Shown: positions 16,943 through 26,892, counted from the stretch's first letter. The stretch: 64,000 nt of DNA from Donghicola mangrovi (GCF_013377535.1 NZ_JABCJE010000002.1:661490-725489); one strand, 5' to 3'. Numbers and translations are program-made. Notes: generated by a model from the letters alone, not told the origin.

Positions 16943-17668
16943 ATGGAACAGACGCGCGATACCGACCTGCCCGCCTTTGACGTTCGGGGGCTGACCCGCA
17001 CCTACGGGACAGGCCACACCGCCGTGCACGCCTTGCGTGGAGTGGATCTGCGAATCGCGCGGGGCGAGATTGTCGTCCTGCTTGGGCCATCGGGCAGCGG
17101 GAAATCGACCCTGTTGAACATCTTGGGAGGGCTGGACCGGCCCACCTCGGGGGAGGCGCTGTTCAACGGCCAAAGCCTGAGCCAGATGAATGACCGCGCG
17201 CTCACGACCTACAGGCGAGCGCATGTGGGGTTCGTGTTCCAGTTCTATAACCTGATGGCCAGCCTGACCGCGCGCGAGAATGTCGAACTGGTGACCGAGA
17301 TCGCCGCCCACCCCATGACGCCGGAAGAGGCCTTGGCGCTGGTGGGCCTGTCGGATCGGATGGATCACTTCCCCTCGCAGCTCTCGGGGGGCGAACAGCA
17401 GCGCGTCGCTATCGCCCGCGCCATCGCCAAACAGCCCGAAGTTCTGTTCTGCGACGAACCCACGGGCGCGTTGGACAGCGCCACAGGCCGCAGTGTTCTG
17501 GCCGTGCTGGATGATGTGAACCGCCGCCTTGGGACGACCGTGCTGATCGTCACCCACGCCGCCGCCACAGCTGCGATGGCCGACACGGTGATCCGCTTTG
17601 CGGACGGTCAGATCCGGGAAATCACCCGCAACCCCACCCGCACCCCGCCCGAAGGGATCGAGTGGTGA
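16943..17668 (+). CDS. ABC exporter ATP-binding protein (MacB/LolD/DevA-type)
   Basis: A 241-residue ATPase. Walker A is GPSGSGKST, the Q-loop region is FVFQFYNLM, the signature is LSGGEQQR, Walker B is VLFCDEPTG, and the H-loop His is in VTHAA. The pattern FQFYNLM...LTARENVEL is typical of the LolD/MacB ATPases that power FtsX-type permeases. It opens a three-gene operon with a double-FtsX permease (start overlapping its stop) and a HlyD-type adaptor, so it energises export or mechanotransmission, not import. Substrate is unknown. Confidence 0.93.
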   Translation: MEQTRDTDLPAFDVRGLTRTYGTGHTAVHALRGVDLRIARGEIVVLLGPSGSGKSTLLNILGGLDRPTSGEALFNGQSLSQMNDRALTTYRRAHVGFVFQFYNLMASLTARENVELVTEIAAHPMTPEEALALVGLSDRMDHFPSQLSGGEQQRVAIARAIAKQPEVLFCDEPTGALDSATGRSVLAVLDDVNRRLGTTVLIVTHAAATAAMADTVIRFADGQIREITRNPTRTPPEGIEW

Positions 17669-20028
17669 GGGCGCTTGGAGCCAAACTCCGCCGCGATCTG
17701 TGGCGGATGAAGGGTCAGGCGCTGGCCATCGGCGCGGTGATTGCCGTGGGCGTGGCGATGCAGATCATGATGACCGGCCTGCACCTGTCCCTGTCCGAAA
17801 CCCGAGACGCCTATTACGAACGCTACCGGCTGGCGGATGTCTTTGCCTCGGCCACGCGAGTGCCGAATGCGGTGACCTCTGATCTGGCGGGGATCGACGG
17901 GGTTTCGCGGATCGAGCCCCGCATCACCGGCTCTGCCCGCATTGATCCCGCGGACGGGGGGCTTCCCATTGCGGCGATGACGATCTCTTTGCCCGATGGC
18001 CGCGCCCCTGCGGTGAATGACCTGCTGATCACCAGTGGCCGCAAACCCGATCCGAACCGCAACACCGAGGTTGTGGTGCTAGAGGCCTTTGCCATCGCGC
18101 GCGGTCTGACCGTGGGCGACCCGCTGGTGGCAACCCTGAACGGCACGCGGATGACCCTGCGCATCGTCGGCACGGCAACCTCCCCCGAGTTTTTGTACGT
18201 TACGCCCCCCGGTGAATTCGTGCCCGATGATGGCCGTTACGCGGTGCTGTGGATGCCCCGCGCCGCGCTCGAGGCCGCCTATGACCTGCGCGGTGGGTTC
18301 AATCAGGCGCTGCTGACCCTGTCCCGCGATGCCAAGACCGAGGCCGTTCTGGATGCCGTAGACCGCGTGCTGGACCCCTATGGCGGGACCGGCGCCTATG
18401 CCCGCGGCGATCACATGTCCAACCGCTTTATCACCGAGGAAATCAACGGTCTTACCATGTCCTCGGCGGTGGTGCCGCCGGTGTTTCTGGCCGTGGCGGC
18501 GTTCCTTCTGTACATCGTGATCAGCCGTCTGGTGCAGGCAGAGCGCGAAGAGATCGGGCTGCTCAAGGCCTTTGGCTATCGCAATCACGAGGTCGGCCTG
18601 CACTATCTGGAGATGGCTCTGGCGATTTCCCTAGGCGGGGCGCTGGCGGGCTGTGCGTTGGGGGTGGTGTCGGGCCGCGCGATGATCCCCCTATATACCA
18701 CCTACTACAAGTTCCCGTTCCTGCTGTTCCGTCTGGATGCGGCGTCCTTTCTGATCGGGCTGGCGGGCAGTGTCACTGTATCCTCGGTCGGGGTGCTGTG
18801 GGTCATGCGGCGGATCATCGCCCTGACCCCGTCCGAGGCGATGCGCCCCCCGACCCCGCCCGATTACAGTCGAGCAGGCGGTGTGGGCCGTGCCTTGGCC
18901 CAGTGGCTGGACCAACCCAGCCGCATGGTCCTGCGCCGGATCACCCGCCAACCGGCCCGCATGGCAGGCGCGGTCATCGGTATTGCAGCGGGCATGTCCC
19001 TGAGCCTTGGGATGCTGACCATATTCGAGGGGTTCAACACCGCCCTCGACCGCAGCTTTGGCCAGATTGACCGGTCCGATGCGACGGTTAGCCTGATCTA
19101 TCCGGCCTCGGATTCTATCCTGCTGGAATTGGGGCGGATCGACGGAGTGCAACAGGCCGAACCCGTGCGCCAAGTCGCTGTCGTCTTCCGCAACGGCCGC
19201 GCCACCCATCGCGGAGCCATCACGGGGCTGGCGGCGGGCAGCGACCTGTATCGCGCGCTCGATGGGGATGGGCACCCCCTGACCCTGCCCGAACGCGGGA
19301 TCGTGCTGTCGTCTTCGCTCGCGCAGGTTCTGGGGCTGCAAACCGGCGACACCATCACCCTAGAAATCCGAGAGGCCGCCCGCCCCACAGTCTCCGCCCC
19401 CGTCGTGGCCATTGCGGACAGCCTGATGGGCACCCCCGCCTATATGCGGATCGAGGCGCTGAACCAGTTGTTGGGCCAGCGAAACCGCATTGCGGGCGCC
19501 TATCTGCAAATCGACCCAAGCCAAGAGGCCGCCGTGCGCCAGCGCCTGTCCAATTTCCCGATGATCGCCGGTGTCAGCCTGTCCAAGGACGCCCAACAGG
19601 CCTTTGCCCGCATGATGGATCAAGGGGCGGGTTCGGTGCGCTATGTAATGGGCTTTATGGCGTTCGTGATTACCTTCGGGATCATCTACAACACCGCCCG
19701 CGTGGCGCAGGCCGAACGGGCCCGCGAACTGGCAAGCCTGCGGGTGATCGGGTTCTACCGGTCCGAGACGGCCTTTGTCCTGCTGGGGGAACTGGGGGTT
19801 GTGGTGCTGATCGCCCTGCCGCTGGGGCTGGCCTTGGGGCGCTGGATGGCCCACGGGATTGCCGCCGGATTTTCGACCGAGATTTATCAGGTGCCCGTGG
19901 TGGCCGCCCCCCATTCCATGGGGATTGCGACGTGTGTGGTGCTGGGGGCCGCCGTGGCCTCGGGCTGGCTGGTGAAACGCGATATGGATCGGGCCGACAT
20001 CATTCTGGCCCTCAAAACAAGGGAGTGA
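17665..20028 (+). CDS. ABC exporter permease with duplicated FtsX domains
   Basis: A 787-residue permease. An N-terminal membrane helix (about 20-45) precedes a periplasmic region. An FtsX three-helix unit lies at about 260-390 ([28 protein letters not shown], the typical coupling region). A second helix starts near 430, and a second FtsX unit at about 660-785 contains [26 protein letters not shown]. Tandem GTG codons occur at 17662 and 17665; I use 17665, which overlaps the ATPase stop by 4 bases (GTGA). The fused double unit may act as a single-chain dimer. Confidence 0.9.
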   Translation: MRALGAKLRRDLWRMKGQALAIGAVIAVGVAMQIMMTGLHLSLSETRDAYYERYRLADVFASATRVPNAVTSDLAGIDGVSRIEPRITGSARIDPADGGLPIAAMTISLPDGRAPAVNDLLITSGRKPDPNRNTEVVVLEAFAIARGLTVGDPLVATLNGTRMTLRIVGTATSPEFLYVTPPGEFVPDDGRYAVLWMPRAALEAAYDLRGGFNQALLTLSRDAKTEAVLDAVDRVLDPYGGTGAYARGDHMSNRFITEEINGLTMSSAVVPPVFLAVAAFLLYIVISRLVQAEREEIGLLKAFGYRNHEVGLHYLEMALAISLGGALAGCALGVVSGRAMIPLYTTYYKFPFLLFRLDAASFLIGLAGSVTVSSVGVLWVMRRIIALTPSEAMRPPTPPDYSRAGGVGRALAQWLDQPSRMVLRRITRQPARMAGAVIGIAAGMSLSLGMLTIFEGFNTALDRSFGQIDRSDATVSLIYPASDSILLELGRIDGVQQAEPVRQVAVVFRNGRATHRGAITGLAAGSDLYRALDGDGHPLTLPERGIVLSSSLAQVLGLQTGDTITLEIREAARPTVSAPVVAIADSLMGTPAYMRIEALNQLLGQRNRIAGAYLQIDPSQEAAVRQRLSNFPMIAGVSLSKDAQQAFARMMDQGAGSVRYVMGFMAFVITFGIIYNTARVAQAERARELASLRVIGFYRSETAFVLLGELGVVVLIALPLGLALGRWMAHGIAAGFSTEIYQVPVVAAPHSMGIATCVVLGAAVASGWLVKRDMDRADIILALKTRE

Positions 20029-20034
20029 CCGCTC

Positions 20035-21243
20035 ATGGCCTTGCATCGAAAACTTTCGCGCCGGTTTCTGGTGGTCGGGGCGGTTCTGGTGGTCGGGGCC
20101 GGTCTGGTGGCGGCGTTTCGTCCCCAACCCGTGCAGGTGGATATCGGTCACGCCACCCGCGGGGACATTCAGGTGATGATCGAGGATGAGGGCACCACCC
20201 GCGTGCGCGAGGTTTATGTGGTCTCTACCCCCGTGACGGGGCAGCTTTTGCGGGTGAACGTCCACCCCGGCGATCAGGTCACGGGCGGCGAAACGCAGGT
20301 CGCCGGTATGCGCCCCACCGCCCCCGAAGCGTTAAACATCCGCACCCGTGAACAAGCCCTTGCCGCCGTGGATGCGGCCAAAGCCGCCCTACGCGTGGCC
20401 GAGGCGAACCTGACCTCTGCCATCGCGGCCCAAGACTATGCGGTGACCGAACTGGAACGCACCCAGCGCCTGTCCGAAGCCGGCATCGCCAGCCGCGCAG
20501 CGTTGGACAAGGCCCAAGCGGACGCCCGCAGCGCCAACGCCGCCCGTGACACCGCCGAGGCGACCATCGCCGTCCGTCAGGCCGATTTGGCCGATGCAAA
20601 TGCCTTGCTGATCGGGTTCGGGGTGCCTGCGGATGACAGCAACGACATTCCCCTGATCTCGCCTGCGGACGGGGTGATCCTGCGCATCCTGCAAGAAAGC
20701 GAAACCACCCTGACCGCAGGCACCCCCGTGCTGGAGATCGGCGACATCGTGAATGATCTGGAGGTCGAGGTGGAGCTGGTGTCCTCGGACGCGGTGCAGG
20801 TGCATGTGGGCGATCCGGTGGTGCTGTCCGGTTGGGGCGGCCCCGAGGCGCTGACCGGCCAAGTGGCGCGGATCGATCCCTATGCGGTCACGACTTATTC
20901 CGCCTTGGGGGTCGAGGAACAGCGGGTCAGCGTTGTGGTCGATCTGGTCAGTCCCGCCAGCGCGCGGACAGGCTTGGGCCACGGGTTCCGACTGAAGGCG
21001 GGGATCATCATTGATCAGGCTTCAGACGTGGTTCGGGTGCCATCGAGCGCCCTGTTCCTGCAGGACGGACAGCGGGCGGTGTTTACTATGGCGGACGGGC
21101 GCGCGGTGCTAACGCCGGTCAGCATCGGGCGCAGTGATGGCCTGCTGACCGAGATCACCGAAGGGCTGGCCGAAGGGGACGCAGTGCTGCTTTATCCTGC
21201 GGCGGGACTGACGGACGGCACCCTGATCGCCGCGCGGAACTAG
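20035..21243 (+). CDS. HlyD/MacA-type periplasmic adaptor subunit
   Basis: A 402-residue membrane-fusion protein. One N-terminal membrane anchor (about 12-28) is followed by lipoyl halves around the VSTPVTGQLLRVNVHPGDQV region, a long alpha-helical hairpin (about 100-185, Ala-rich), then beta-barrel and membrane-proximal domains. GGGAG lies 9 bases before the ATG and 6 bases separate it from the permease gene. It would bridge the double-FtsX permease to an outer-membrane channel; no TolC-like gene lies nearby. Its stop overlaps the convergent modC stop by 4 bases. Confidence 0.91.
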   Translation: MALHRKLSRRFLVVGAVLVVGAGLVAAFRPQPVQVDIGHATRGDIQVMIEDEGTTRVREVYVVSTPVTGQLLRVNVHPGDQVTGGETQVAGMRPTAPEALNIRTREQALAAVDAAKAALRVAEANLTSAIAAQDYAVTELERTQRLSEAGIASRAALDKAQADARSANAARDTAEATIAVRQADLADANALLIGFGVPADDSNDIPLISPADGVILRILQESETTLTAGTPVLEIGDIVNDLEVEVELVSSDAVQVHVGDPVVLSGWGGPEALTGQVARIDPYAVTTYSALGVEEQRVSVVVDLVSPASARTGLGHGFRLKAGIIIDQASDVVRVPSSALFLQDGQRAVFTMADGRAVLTPVSIGRSDGLLTEITEGLAEGDAVLLYPAAGLTDGTLIAARN

Positions 21244-22325
21244 CGGACCGCGCCGATGTGGTCGCGCGCCACGGACATGGATTTGAGCACCATAAAGGCT
21301 TGCTGACCAACCTCGAGGCCCAATGACGCCGCCGCGCGGCGGGTGATGCGGGCGAACACTTCGTCCCCGCCGATGGACAGATGCACGATCACACCCGGCC
21401 CCTCGCCCGCGACGATGCGAATAATGGAGGCGGGCAGGATGTTCTGGGCCGACAGCCCTTCGGGGCGGGAACGGGCCAGAATAACCTCGTGCGCCATGAT
21501 GCGGACCCGCACCACCGCGCCCGTCTCTGCGTTCAGGCGGGGCAGCCAGATCGGGCCGGTCGCCGTTTCCAGATGGGTCAGACCGTCCGCGTCATGGGCC
21601 ACCACGCGCGCGGGCAAGGTCGCCGCCAGTTCCCGCAGGCCCATCGCGCGCAAGGCGGCAGGGTCAGACATGACCTCGGCCGTGGGGCCTTGGCGGATGA
21701 CACTGCCTTTCTCGATCACCACCAGCCGGTCGGCCAGCGCCTGAGCCTCGGCCATGTCGTGGGTCACGAGGATGACAGGCATCCGTAGATCCGCGCGCAA
21801 GGCCATCAGTTCGCTATGGAGCCGGTCCCGCGTGGCCCGATCCACCGCCGAGAACGGCTCGTCCAGTAGCAAAACCTGCGGCCTGCGGGCCAAGGCGCGG
21901 GCCAAGGCCACGCGCTGCTGCTGCCCGCCCGACAGTTCCGCCGGTTTGCGGGAGCCAAGCCCATGCAGGTTCACCATATCCAGCAGGCGCTCAGCCTCGG
22001 TCCGTTTGTCTGGAGAACCGGCGGGCATCGCGGCCATCACGTTGCGCGCCGCCGACAGGTGCGGAAACAGGGCATAGTTCTGGAAAACCACGCCGACCTG
22101 CCGTTGATGGGGCGGTAGGTTCACGCCCGTGTTGGTGTCCAGCCAGACCTGCCCCCCAGCCTCGACCCGCGCCTGAGAGGGCGTCCAGAGGCCCGCGATG
22201 CTGCGCAGGATGGTGGTCTTGCCTGAACCGGAATGCCCGACCAAAGCCAGCACCTCGCCATTCCCGACCTCGAATGCCAAATCCAGTGGGATCAGCCCCG
22301 CGCATTTTGCCGAAAACCGGATCAT
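21240..22325 (-). CDS. modC: Molybdate ABC transporter ATP-binding protein
   Basis: A 361-residue ATPase. The nucleotide-binding domain (about 1-230) has Walker A GHSGSGKTT, signature LSGGQQQRVALARAL and Walker B VLLLDEPFSAVD. The C-terminal MOP/TOBE domain (about 285-350) contains SAQNILPASIIRI and is typical of ModC. It drives molybdate import with ModAB. Its start overlaps the modB stop by 4 bases. Confidence 0.95.
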   Translation of the reverse strand: MIRFSAKCAGLIPLDLAFEVGNGEVLALVGHSGSGKTTILRSIAGLWTPSQARVEAGGQVWLDTNTGVNLPPHQRQVGVVFQNYALFPHLSAARNVMAAMPAGSPDKRTEAERLLDMVNLHGLGSRKPAELSGGQQQRVALARALARRPQVLLLDEPFSAVDRATRDRLHSELMALRADLRMPVILVTHDMAEAQALADRLVVIEKGSVIRQGPTAEVMSDPAALRAMGLRELAATLPARVVAHDADGLTHLETATGPIWLPRLNAETGAVVRVRIMAHEVILARSRPEGLSAQNILPASIIRIVAGEGPGVIVHLSIGGDEVFARITRRAAASLGLEVGQQAFMVLKSMSVARDHIGAVR

Positions 22326-22990
22326 GACAGACGCCGTCCCACCCGCGCGGACAGGGCATAGGTGACCGCGATGGTGAACAGCGAAATCCCCACCAGAACC
22401 GCCGACATGGCGCCCGCACCAGCGTAATCAAAGGCCTGCACGCGGTCGTAAATCGCAATCGCAATGGTCCGCGTTTCGCCGGGGATCGACCCGCCCACCA
22501 TCAGCACAATCCCGAATTCCCCCAACGTATGGGCAAAGGTCAGCACCATCGCCGTCAGCACGCCCGGCCACGCCAAGGGCAACTCGATCTGCCAGAGGCT
22601 GCGCCACGGACCCAGACCGCAGCAGGCGGCGGCCTCTCGGACATCGGTGGCGATCGCCTCGAACCCGCGCTGGGCCGGTTGCAGGGCAAACGGAAGGTTA
22701 AAGATGACCGAGGCTACCACCAGCCCTTCGAAGCTGAACACCAAAGGGTGTCCAAAGAAGTCCTGCCACAGCGCGCCCACGGGGGCCCCGCGGCCGAACA
22801 GCACCAGCAGGTAAAACCCGAAAACCGTTGGCGGCAGGATCAGGGGCAGCATGACGACAGCCTCGACCAGCCCTTTGCCCATGAAGCGGCGATAGGCCAG
22901 CACCCGCCCCATCACGATCGACAGCGGCAGCAGGATCACCACGGTCCAAGCCGCCAGCCGCAGCGAAAGAAAGAGCGCCTGCCAATCCAC
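22322..22990 (-). CDS. modB: Molybdate ABC transporter permease
   Basis: A 222-residue inner-membrane permease with about five membrane helices. It carries the conserved permease EAA-like loop (DVREAAACCGLGPWRSLWQIELPLAWPG) that contacts ModC. The start is GTG at 22990, just after the modA stop, with AGGG upstream. The order modA-modB-modC and the overlaps show one operon. Confidence 0.95.
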   Translation of the reverse strand: MDWQALFLSLRLAAWTVVILLPLSIVMGRVLAYRRFMGKGLVEAVVMLPLILPPTVFGFYLLVLFGRGAPVGALWQDFFGHPLVFSFEGLVVASVIFNLPFALQPAQRGFEAIATDVREAAACCGLGPWRSLWQIELPLAWPGVLTAMVLTFAHTLGEFGIVLMVGGSIPGETRTIAIAIYDRVQAFDYAGAGAMSAVLVGISLFTIAVTYALSARVGRRLS

Positions 22991-22993
22991 CGC

Positions 22994-23779
22994 TTAGCCC
23001 TGTCCCGGCAGGCTGAAGCCATAGCGCGCCAGAATATCCCGCGCGGGGGCCGTCTGGACATAGGCGTAGAATGCCCGCGCCACCGGCCCTGCATCGCGCA
23101 GCAGAACCATCCGTTGCAGCAAGGGGTTGTGCCACTCTGCCGGGATCAAGGCCGACTGCACCCCTGCCCCCAGATCGGGCGCCAAGGCCAGTGAGTGGGC
23201 GATCAACCCGCCATCCGCATTGCCGGACACCGCGAATTGAGCGGCTTGGGCGACGTTTTCCCCCAGCACCAGGCTGGGCTTGATCGCCTCCCACAGGCCG
23301 GTGTGTTCCAGCGCCTCTTGGGCGCGTTTGCCATAGGGGGCGTGCTCGGGGTTAGCGATGGCAAAGCGGTTGAGCCGCCCGTCGCCCAACGCCCGCCCCA
23401 GATCATGCAGGGTTCCGTCCGCCTTGAGCACAGAGCCTTTGGGGACCACGATGGACAGCCGCCCCTCGGCATAGAGGGCGCCTTGGCCGTCGGTCAGCCC
23501 CTCGGCCGCCAGATCAAGGACAAAGCTTTCGTCCGCCGCCATGAACATCTGGAACGGCGCGCCCGCCCGGATTTGCCGCGCGAAATTGCCCGTTGAGCCC
23601 AATGTGACCTGCACCTGCTGGCCCGTGTCGGCTGCAAACCTGTCCACCAATTCCCGTATGGCAAAGGACAGGTCCGAGGCCACCGCGATCACCGGCGCGT
23701 CCTGTGCCCAAGCAGGCCAAGCCGCCGCCACCCCGAGGCCAAGGCCCCCAAGCAGCAAATGTCGTCGCGTCGGGTTCAT
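22994..23779 (-). CDS. modA: Molybdate-binding periplasmic protein
   Basis: A 261-residue ModA-type binding protein. A signal peptide with an Arg pair (PTRRHLLLGG...) ends at AWPAWAQ. Oxyanion-binding Ser regions include ASDLSFAIREL and GSTGNFARQI, and FQMFMAADESF matches the family. The ATG at 23779 follows GGAG by 6 bases; a frame reaching 23839 would include the candidate operator. Molybdenum would serve molybdoenzymes elsewhere in the genome, since NirBD itself does not use it. Confidence 0.94.
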   Translation of the reverse strand: MNPTRRHLLLGGLGLGVAAAWPAWAQDAPVIAVASDLSFAIRELVDRFAADTGQQVQVTLGSTGNFARQIRAGAPFQMFMAADESFVLDLAAEGLTDGQGALYAEGRLSIVVPKGSVLKADGTLHDLGRALGDGRLNRFAIANPEHAPYGKRAQEALEHTGLWEAIKPSLVLGENVAQAAQFAVSGNADGGLIAHSLALAPDLGAGVQSALIPAEWHNPLLQRMVLLRDAGPVARAFYAYVQTAPARDILARYGFSLPGQG

Positions 23780-23793
23780 GGGCGGCTCCGCCT

Positions 23794-23815
23794 GATATGT
23801 TTTACCGGAAATATC
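23794..23815 (-). promoter_or_regulatory. Inverted repeat GATAT-N12-ATATC, candidate ModE operator
   Basis: GATAT (23794-23798) and ATATC (23811-23815) form an inverted repeat in the 63-base gap between the modE-like gene and modA, 15 bases upstream of the modA ATG. AT-rich TAT-containing half-sites with a central spacer recall the enterobacterial Mo-box. The match is loose and the function is inferred. Confidence 0.35.
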
Positions 23816-23842
23816 GGGTCCGCACCCCGCAGAGGTCAACCG

Positions 23843-24214
23843 TTATTTTCCATCGGGAATATCCCTGAGCAGCGCCCGCAGCGCGGCAAGCTCTGCCTCT
23901 CCAGCGCGGGCCGAGGCCTCCTCGAAAGCACGATAAAGGTCCAGAACCTGTTGCCCCAAGTCCGTCAGATGGGCTCCGCCGCCCTTTGGTCCGCCACGGG
24001 TGCTGACCACGACCGGCCCACTGAACATGCCGTTCAGGGTGTCCACCAACATCCATGCGCGCTTGTAGCTCATGCCCATATCGCGCCCCGCCGCCGCAAT
24101 AGTTCCGGTGCGCGCGATTCCCTCTAACAGTTCGGCTTTGCCGGGGCCGATCATCTCGTCCTCGCCAAAAACGATGCGTATCCTGAGCTTGGGGGACGTG
24201 ATTTCTGCTGTCAT
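23843..24214 (-). CDS. ModE-type molybdate-responsive regulator, N-terminal domain only
   Basis: A 123-residue protein with the LysR-like winged HTH of ModE (ELLEGIARTGTIAAAGRDMGMSYKRAWMLVDTLN) and the wing RGGPKGGGAHLTDLG. The C-terminal molybdate-binding MOP repeats of full ModE (about 260 residues) are absent, as in many short alphaproteobacterial ModE-like proteins. It lies 63 bases upstream of modA in the same direction. It may repress modABC, but how it would sense molybdate without MOP domains is open. Confidence 0.88.
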   Translation of the reverse strand: MTAEITSPKLRIRIVFGEDEMIGPGKAELLEGIARTGTIAAAGRDMGMSYKRAWMLVDTLNGMFSGPVVVSTRGGPKGGGAHLTDLGQQVLDLYRAFEEASARAGEAELAALRALLRDIPDGK

Positions 24215-24480
24215 TGCGCCACCTTATCCCAAAGCCCGCGCGGTGCAGCCGAAAAATTTCTTACATTAGGGCAAAGGCCTCTCTGCGATGCAGCAAAAAA
24301 CCAAATCATTGCAAGGCATTATAAATCTGCAAATGCCGCGAAAAACATCCCGTAAACCCAACAAACATATCAAGCGGGCGCACAGTTTTTGCAATGAAGT
24401 TCGCCTCCAAATCTGCCCGAAAAAACGCTATACCGACGGATAGCACCTCTTTCATCCGCCTTCTTATTCACTGTCCTGGA

Positions 24481-25119
24481 ATGTCCGACCTTCAAACTGT
24501 GCCTCATTATCTGGAACGTGAATTGGATACGCTTGTCTCGGACAATCCGGCGGTTCGGTCCTTTATCCTGTCGTCGATGATTGATGGAGTTTCGCTCAGG
24601 GATCTGGATCAGCCGGATCATGAGTGGTTCAGCCCCGGGTTCTGGAGCTGTTTGGGATATGAGCGCGACCACCATCCCCATCATTCGGCCAACTGGTCGC
24701 GGGTGGTGCACGCGGACGATCTGGACAAGGCCATGTGGCCCCCCGCCCCAAACGCCGCCTCGGAACCGCAGTTGGACCACGTTTTGCGCTGCCGTCATGC
24801 CAAGGGTCACACCGTCTGGGTCCGCAGCCGCAGCATTCTCATCCAAAATACCGAAGGCCGCACCGTTCGCCTGCTGGGTCTGCACAAGAACCTGAACCAC
24901 ATGCCAGAGCCGGTCCCGGCCGCCGCGCCGAACGACATTCTGGCCCGCCTCAGGATGGCCCGGAACGCCTTGCCCGAAAGCATTACGGACGTGATCGAGG
25001 GCCGCCCCGAAGAGGCCGTGCGCCTGCTGGAAATGGCGATGGTGTCGCTGGACAAGGTGATCCTGCAACTGCGCCAATCCCACGACCTGCGCCAACAGAA
25101 CCGGCTGAAAGGCCAGTGA
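24481..25119 (+). CDS. Stand-alone PAS-domain protein
   Basis: A 212-residue protein. A PAS_3-type fold spans about residues 25-140, with the typical end FSPGFWSCLGYER... and a PAC-like block DHVLRCRHAKGHTVWVRSRS. A helical tail of about 45 residues follows (ARLRMARNALPESITDVIEG...). No kinase, GGDEF or DNA-binding domain is present. I chose the ATG at 24481; the frame is open to 24394. It may pass a signal to a partner. It converges on the PP2C-kinase gene with 3 bases between stops. Confidence 0.7.
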   Translation: MSDLQTVPHYLERELDTLVSDNPAVRSFILSSMIDGVSLRDLDQPDHEWFSPGFWSCLGYERDHHPHHSANWSRVVHADDLDKAMWPPAPNAASEPQLDHVLRCRHAKGHTVWVRSRSILIQNTEGRTVRLLGLHKNLNHMPEPVPAAAPNDILARLRMARNALPESITDVIEGRPEEAVRLLEMAMVSLDKVILQLRQSHDLRQQNRLKGQ

Positions 25120-25122
25120 CCC

Positions 25123-26841
25123 CTAGCCCATCAGCAGCGCGAACTGCACCAGACACAGGATCGCCAGAACGGCGCTGAGCCCCTGCCAGAACCGCAACGG
25201 GTTGCGCTGCATCAGGGGAACGTGCTGCCCCTCGCGATAGGAGGCACCGGGACGGCACAGGTCAGCCACAAATTCCGTCAGCGCATCATAGCGGCGCAAG
25301 GGATCGGGGTGCACGGCCCGCGCCAGTGCGGCGTCCATCCAGCGGGGCACACCGCTTTCTTCGTCCCGCGCGGGGTCATAGCGCAGGCGCATCTGGTCCT
25401 GACTGGACCGGATCCGCGCCACTTGGGCGCCATAGGGCAAACGGCCAGTCAGCATCTCGTAGGCGATCACCCCCAGCGCGTACTGATCGGACCGCCAGCT
25501 GACCACATCGTTCGCCAGATATTCCGGCGCGGTGTACTGATAGGTGCCGGGCATGTGGCCTAGTAGCCCCGGCGCGGCCTCTTCGACGCCAGCGACCGAG
25601 ACAGAGCCCAAATCGATGATCTTCACCGTGCCATTCCGGTCGATCATCACGTTTTCGGGGCGGATGTCCTGATGGATCATCTCGCGCCGGTGAAGGGCAC
25701 GCAGACCCTTAGACAGCTGGTCGATGATGTCGCGCACCTCGTCCAGATCGGGCTTGGGATGATCCGCCATCCACTGACGCAGGGTGATCCCGTCCACAAA
25801 TTCCGACAGCACATAAAGGCGCGATCGTTTCCCCTGCTCGGGCACTTGCAGCACATGGGCAGAGCGGATGCGGCGGGCGATCCATTCCTCGAGCACAAAA
25901 CGCTTGAGGTAGGTTTCGTCCTGCGCGGTTTCGCCTGCCGGGATCTTCAGGGCCACTTTCTGGCCGCGCGCGTCCTGCGCCAGATAGACATGGCTGCGGG
26001 CCGACGCATGGAGCGAGCGCAGAATGGTATAGCCGTCCAGTTGGTCCCCCGCGTTGGGTAGGCTTGGCAGTGGCAGGGTCGCGATGTCGGGCAGCGCCTC
26101 GCCTTCGGGCAAGGCATCGATGCGGACGATCTGGATGGTCAGGTTGTCGTCGCTGCCCCGCTCTAGCGCGGTTTGAGCAATCTGTTTGGCCACCACATCC
26201 AGATCATCGCTGCTGTCCAGCGCCTGCGACACCACCACGGAGTCGATGAATTCATGCACCCCGTCTGTGGTCAGCAAGAACACATCGCCAACCCTCAGGG
26301 TGACCTTCTCGTAATCCAGTTCGATCCGCTGCGAGATTCCCATGCCCCGCGCCAGATAACTCTCGGTCGAGGATAGGACGGTGCGGTGATCGGTGGTCAG
26401 GGGCTCCAGACTGCGGCCGCTCAGGCGCGAGACGCGGCTGTCACCGGCGTGCAGGATGTGGCCTTCGTTGCCCTTCAGGATCAGAGCGGATAGCGTGCAC
26501 ACCTGCCCCGCGTTGATGTCCGATACGGACTGGTTCTGCCCGTGCAGCCAAGCGTTCGTGGCCCAAATCACCCGCGTTGCGGCGGTCTGGACAGTCCACG
26601 CATCGGGGGTCGAGTAATAGTCAGTCATCAGCGCCTTGACCGCCGTTTCCGAGGCCGCCCCGCTGACCGCGCTGGAACTGATCCCGTCCGCAACGGCCAG
26701 CGTGATCCCCTTGAGGGCACGGACATTGCCATCGGGAATGAGCGCGCCATGGAAATCCTGATTTTCCGGCTTGCGGCCCGCGTCGGAATACTGCCCAAGC
26801 GAGATTTCCAACGGGCGCGAGACTGGCTTGTGGTGGATCAT
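25123..26841 (-). CDS. Bifunctional PP2C phosphatase-Ser/Thr protein kinase with C-terminal membrane anchor
   Basis: A 572-residue fusion. The N-terminal PP2C domain (about 10-245) keeps its metal aspartates: RKPENQD, VADGISS, LTTDGVHEF and GSDDNLT. The kinase domain (about 265-530) has the Lys in VALKIPAGE, the catalytic loop HQDIRPEN, DLG in place of DFG, and GTYQYTAPEYL. One hydrophobic helix (about 550-572) ends the protein, so both domains face the cytoplasm. The ATG at 26841 is preferred because AAAGG lies 6 bases before it. The gene follows nirD in the same direction but is separated by a strong terminator. Such fusions are found beside nitrite/nitrate assimilation genes in marine bacteria; the target is unknown. 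Confidence 0.9.
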   Translation of the reverse strand: MIHHKPVSRPLEISLGQYSDAGRKPENQDFHGALIPDGNVRALKGITLAVADGISSSAVSGAASETAVKALMTDYYSTPDAWTVQTAATRVIWATNAWLHGQNQSVSDINAGQVCTLSALILKGNEGHILHAGDSRVSRLSGRSLEPLTTDHRTVLSSTESYLARGMGISQRIELDYEKVTLRVGDVFLLTTDGVHEFIDSVVVSQALDSSDDLDVVAKQIAQTALERGSDDNLTIQIVRIDALPEGEALPDIATLPLPSLPNAGDQLDGYTILRSLHASARSHVYLAQDARGQKVALKIPAGETAQDETYLKRFVLEEWIARRIRSAHVLQVPEQGKRSRLYVLSEFVDGITLRQWMADHPKPDLDEVRDIIDQLSKGLRALHRREMIHQDIRPENVMIDRNGTVKIIDLGSVSVAGVEEAAPGLLGHMPGTYQYTAPEYLANDVVSWRSDQYALGVIAYEMLTGRLPYGAQVARIRSSQDQMRLRYDPARDEESGVPRWMDAALARAVHPDPLRRYDALTEFVADLCRPGASYREGQHVPLMQRNPLRFWQGLSAVLAILCLVQFALLMG

Positions 26842-26858
26842 CCCATACCTTTCCATGC

Positions 26859-26892
26859 AAAAAGCGGCCCCACCGCGTGGCGGGGCCGCTTT
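26859..26892 (-). terminator. Rho-independent terminator after nirBD, directly before the phosphatase-kinase gene
   Basis: AAAGCGGCCCC and GGGGCCGCTTT form a perfect 11-bp stem with an inner CC/GG pair and a short loop. On the minus strand a T-run follows (AAAAA at 26859-26863). It lies 61 bases beyond the nirD stop and ends 18 bases before the preferred start of the next gene. Confidence 0.88.
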
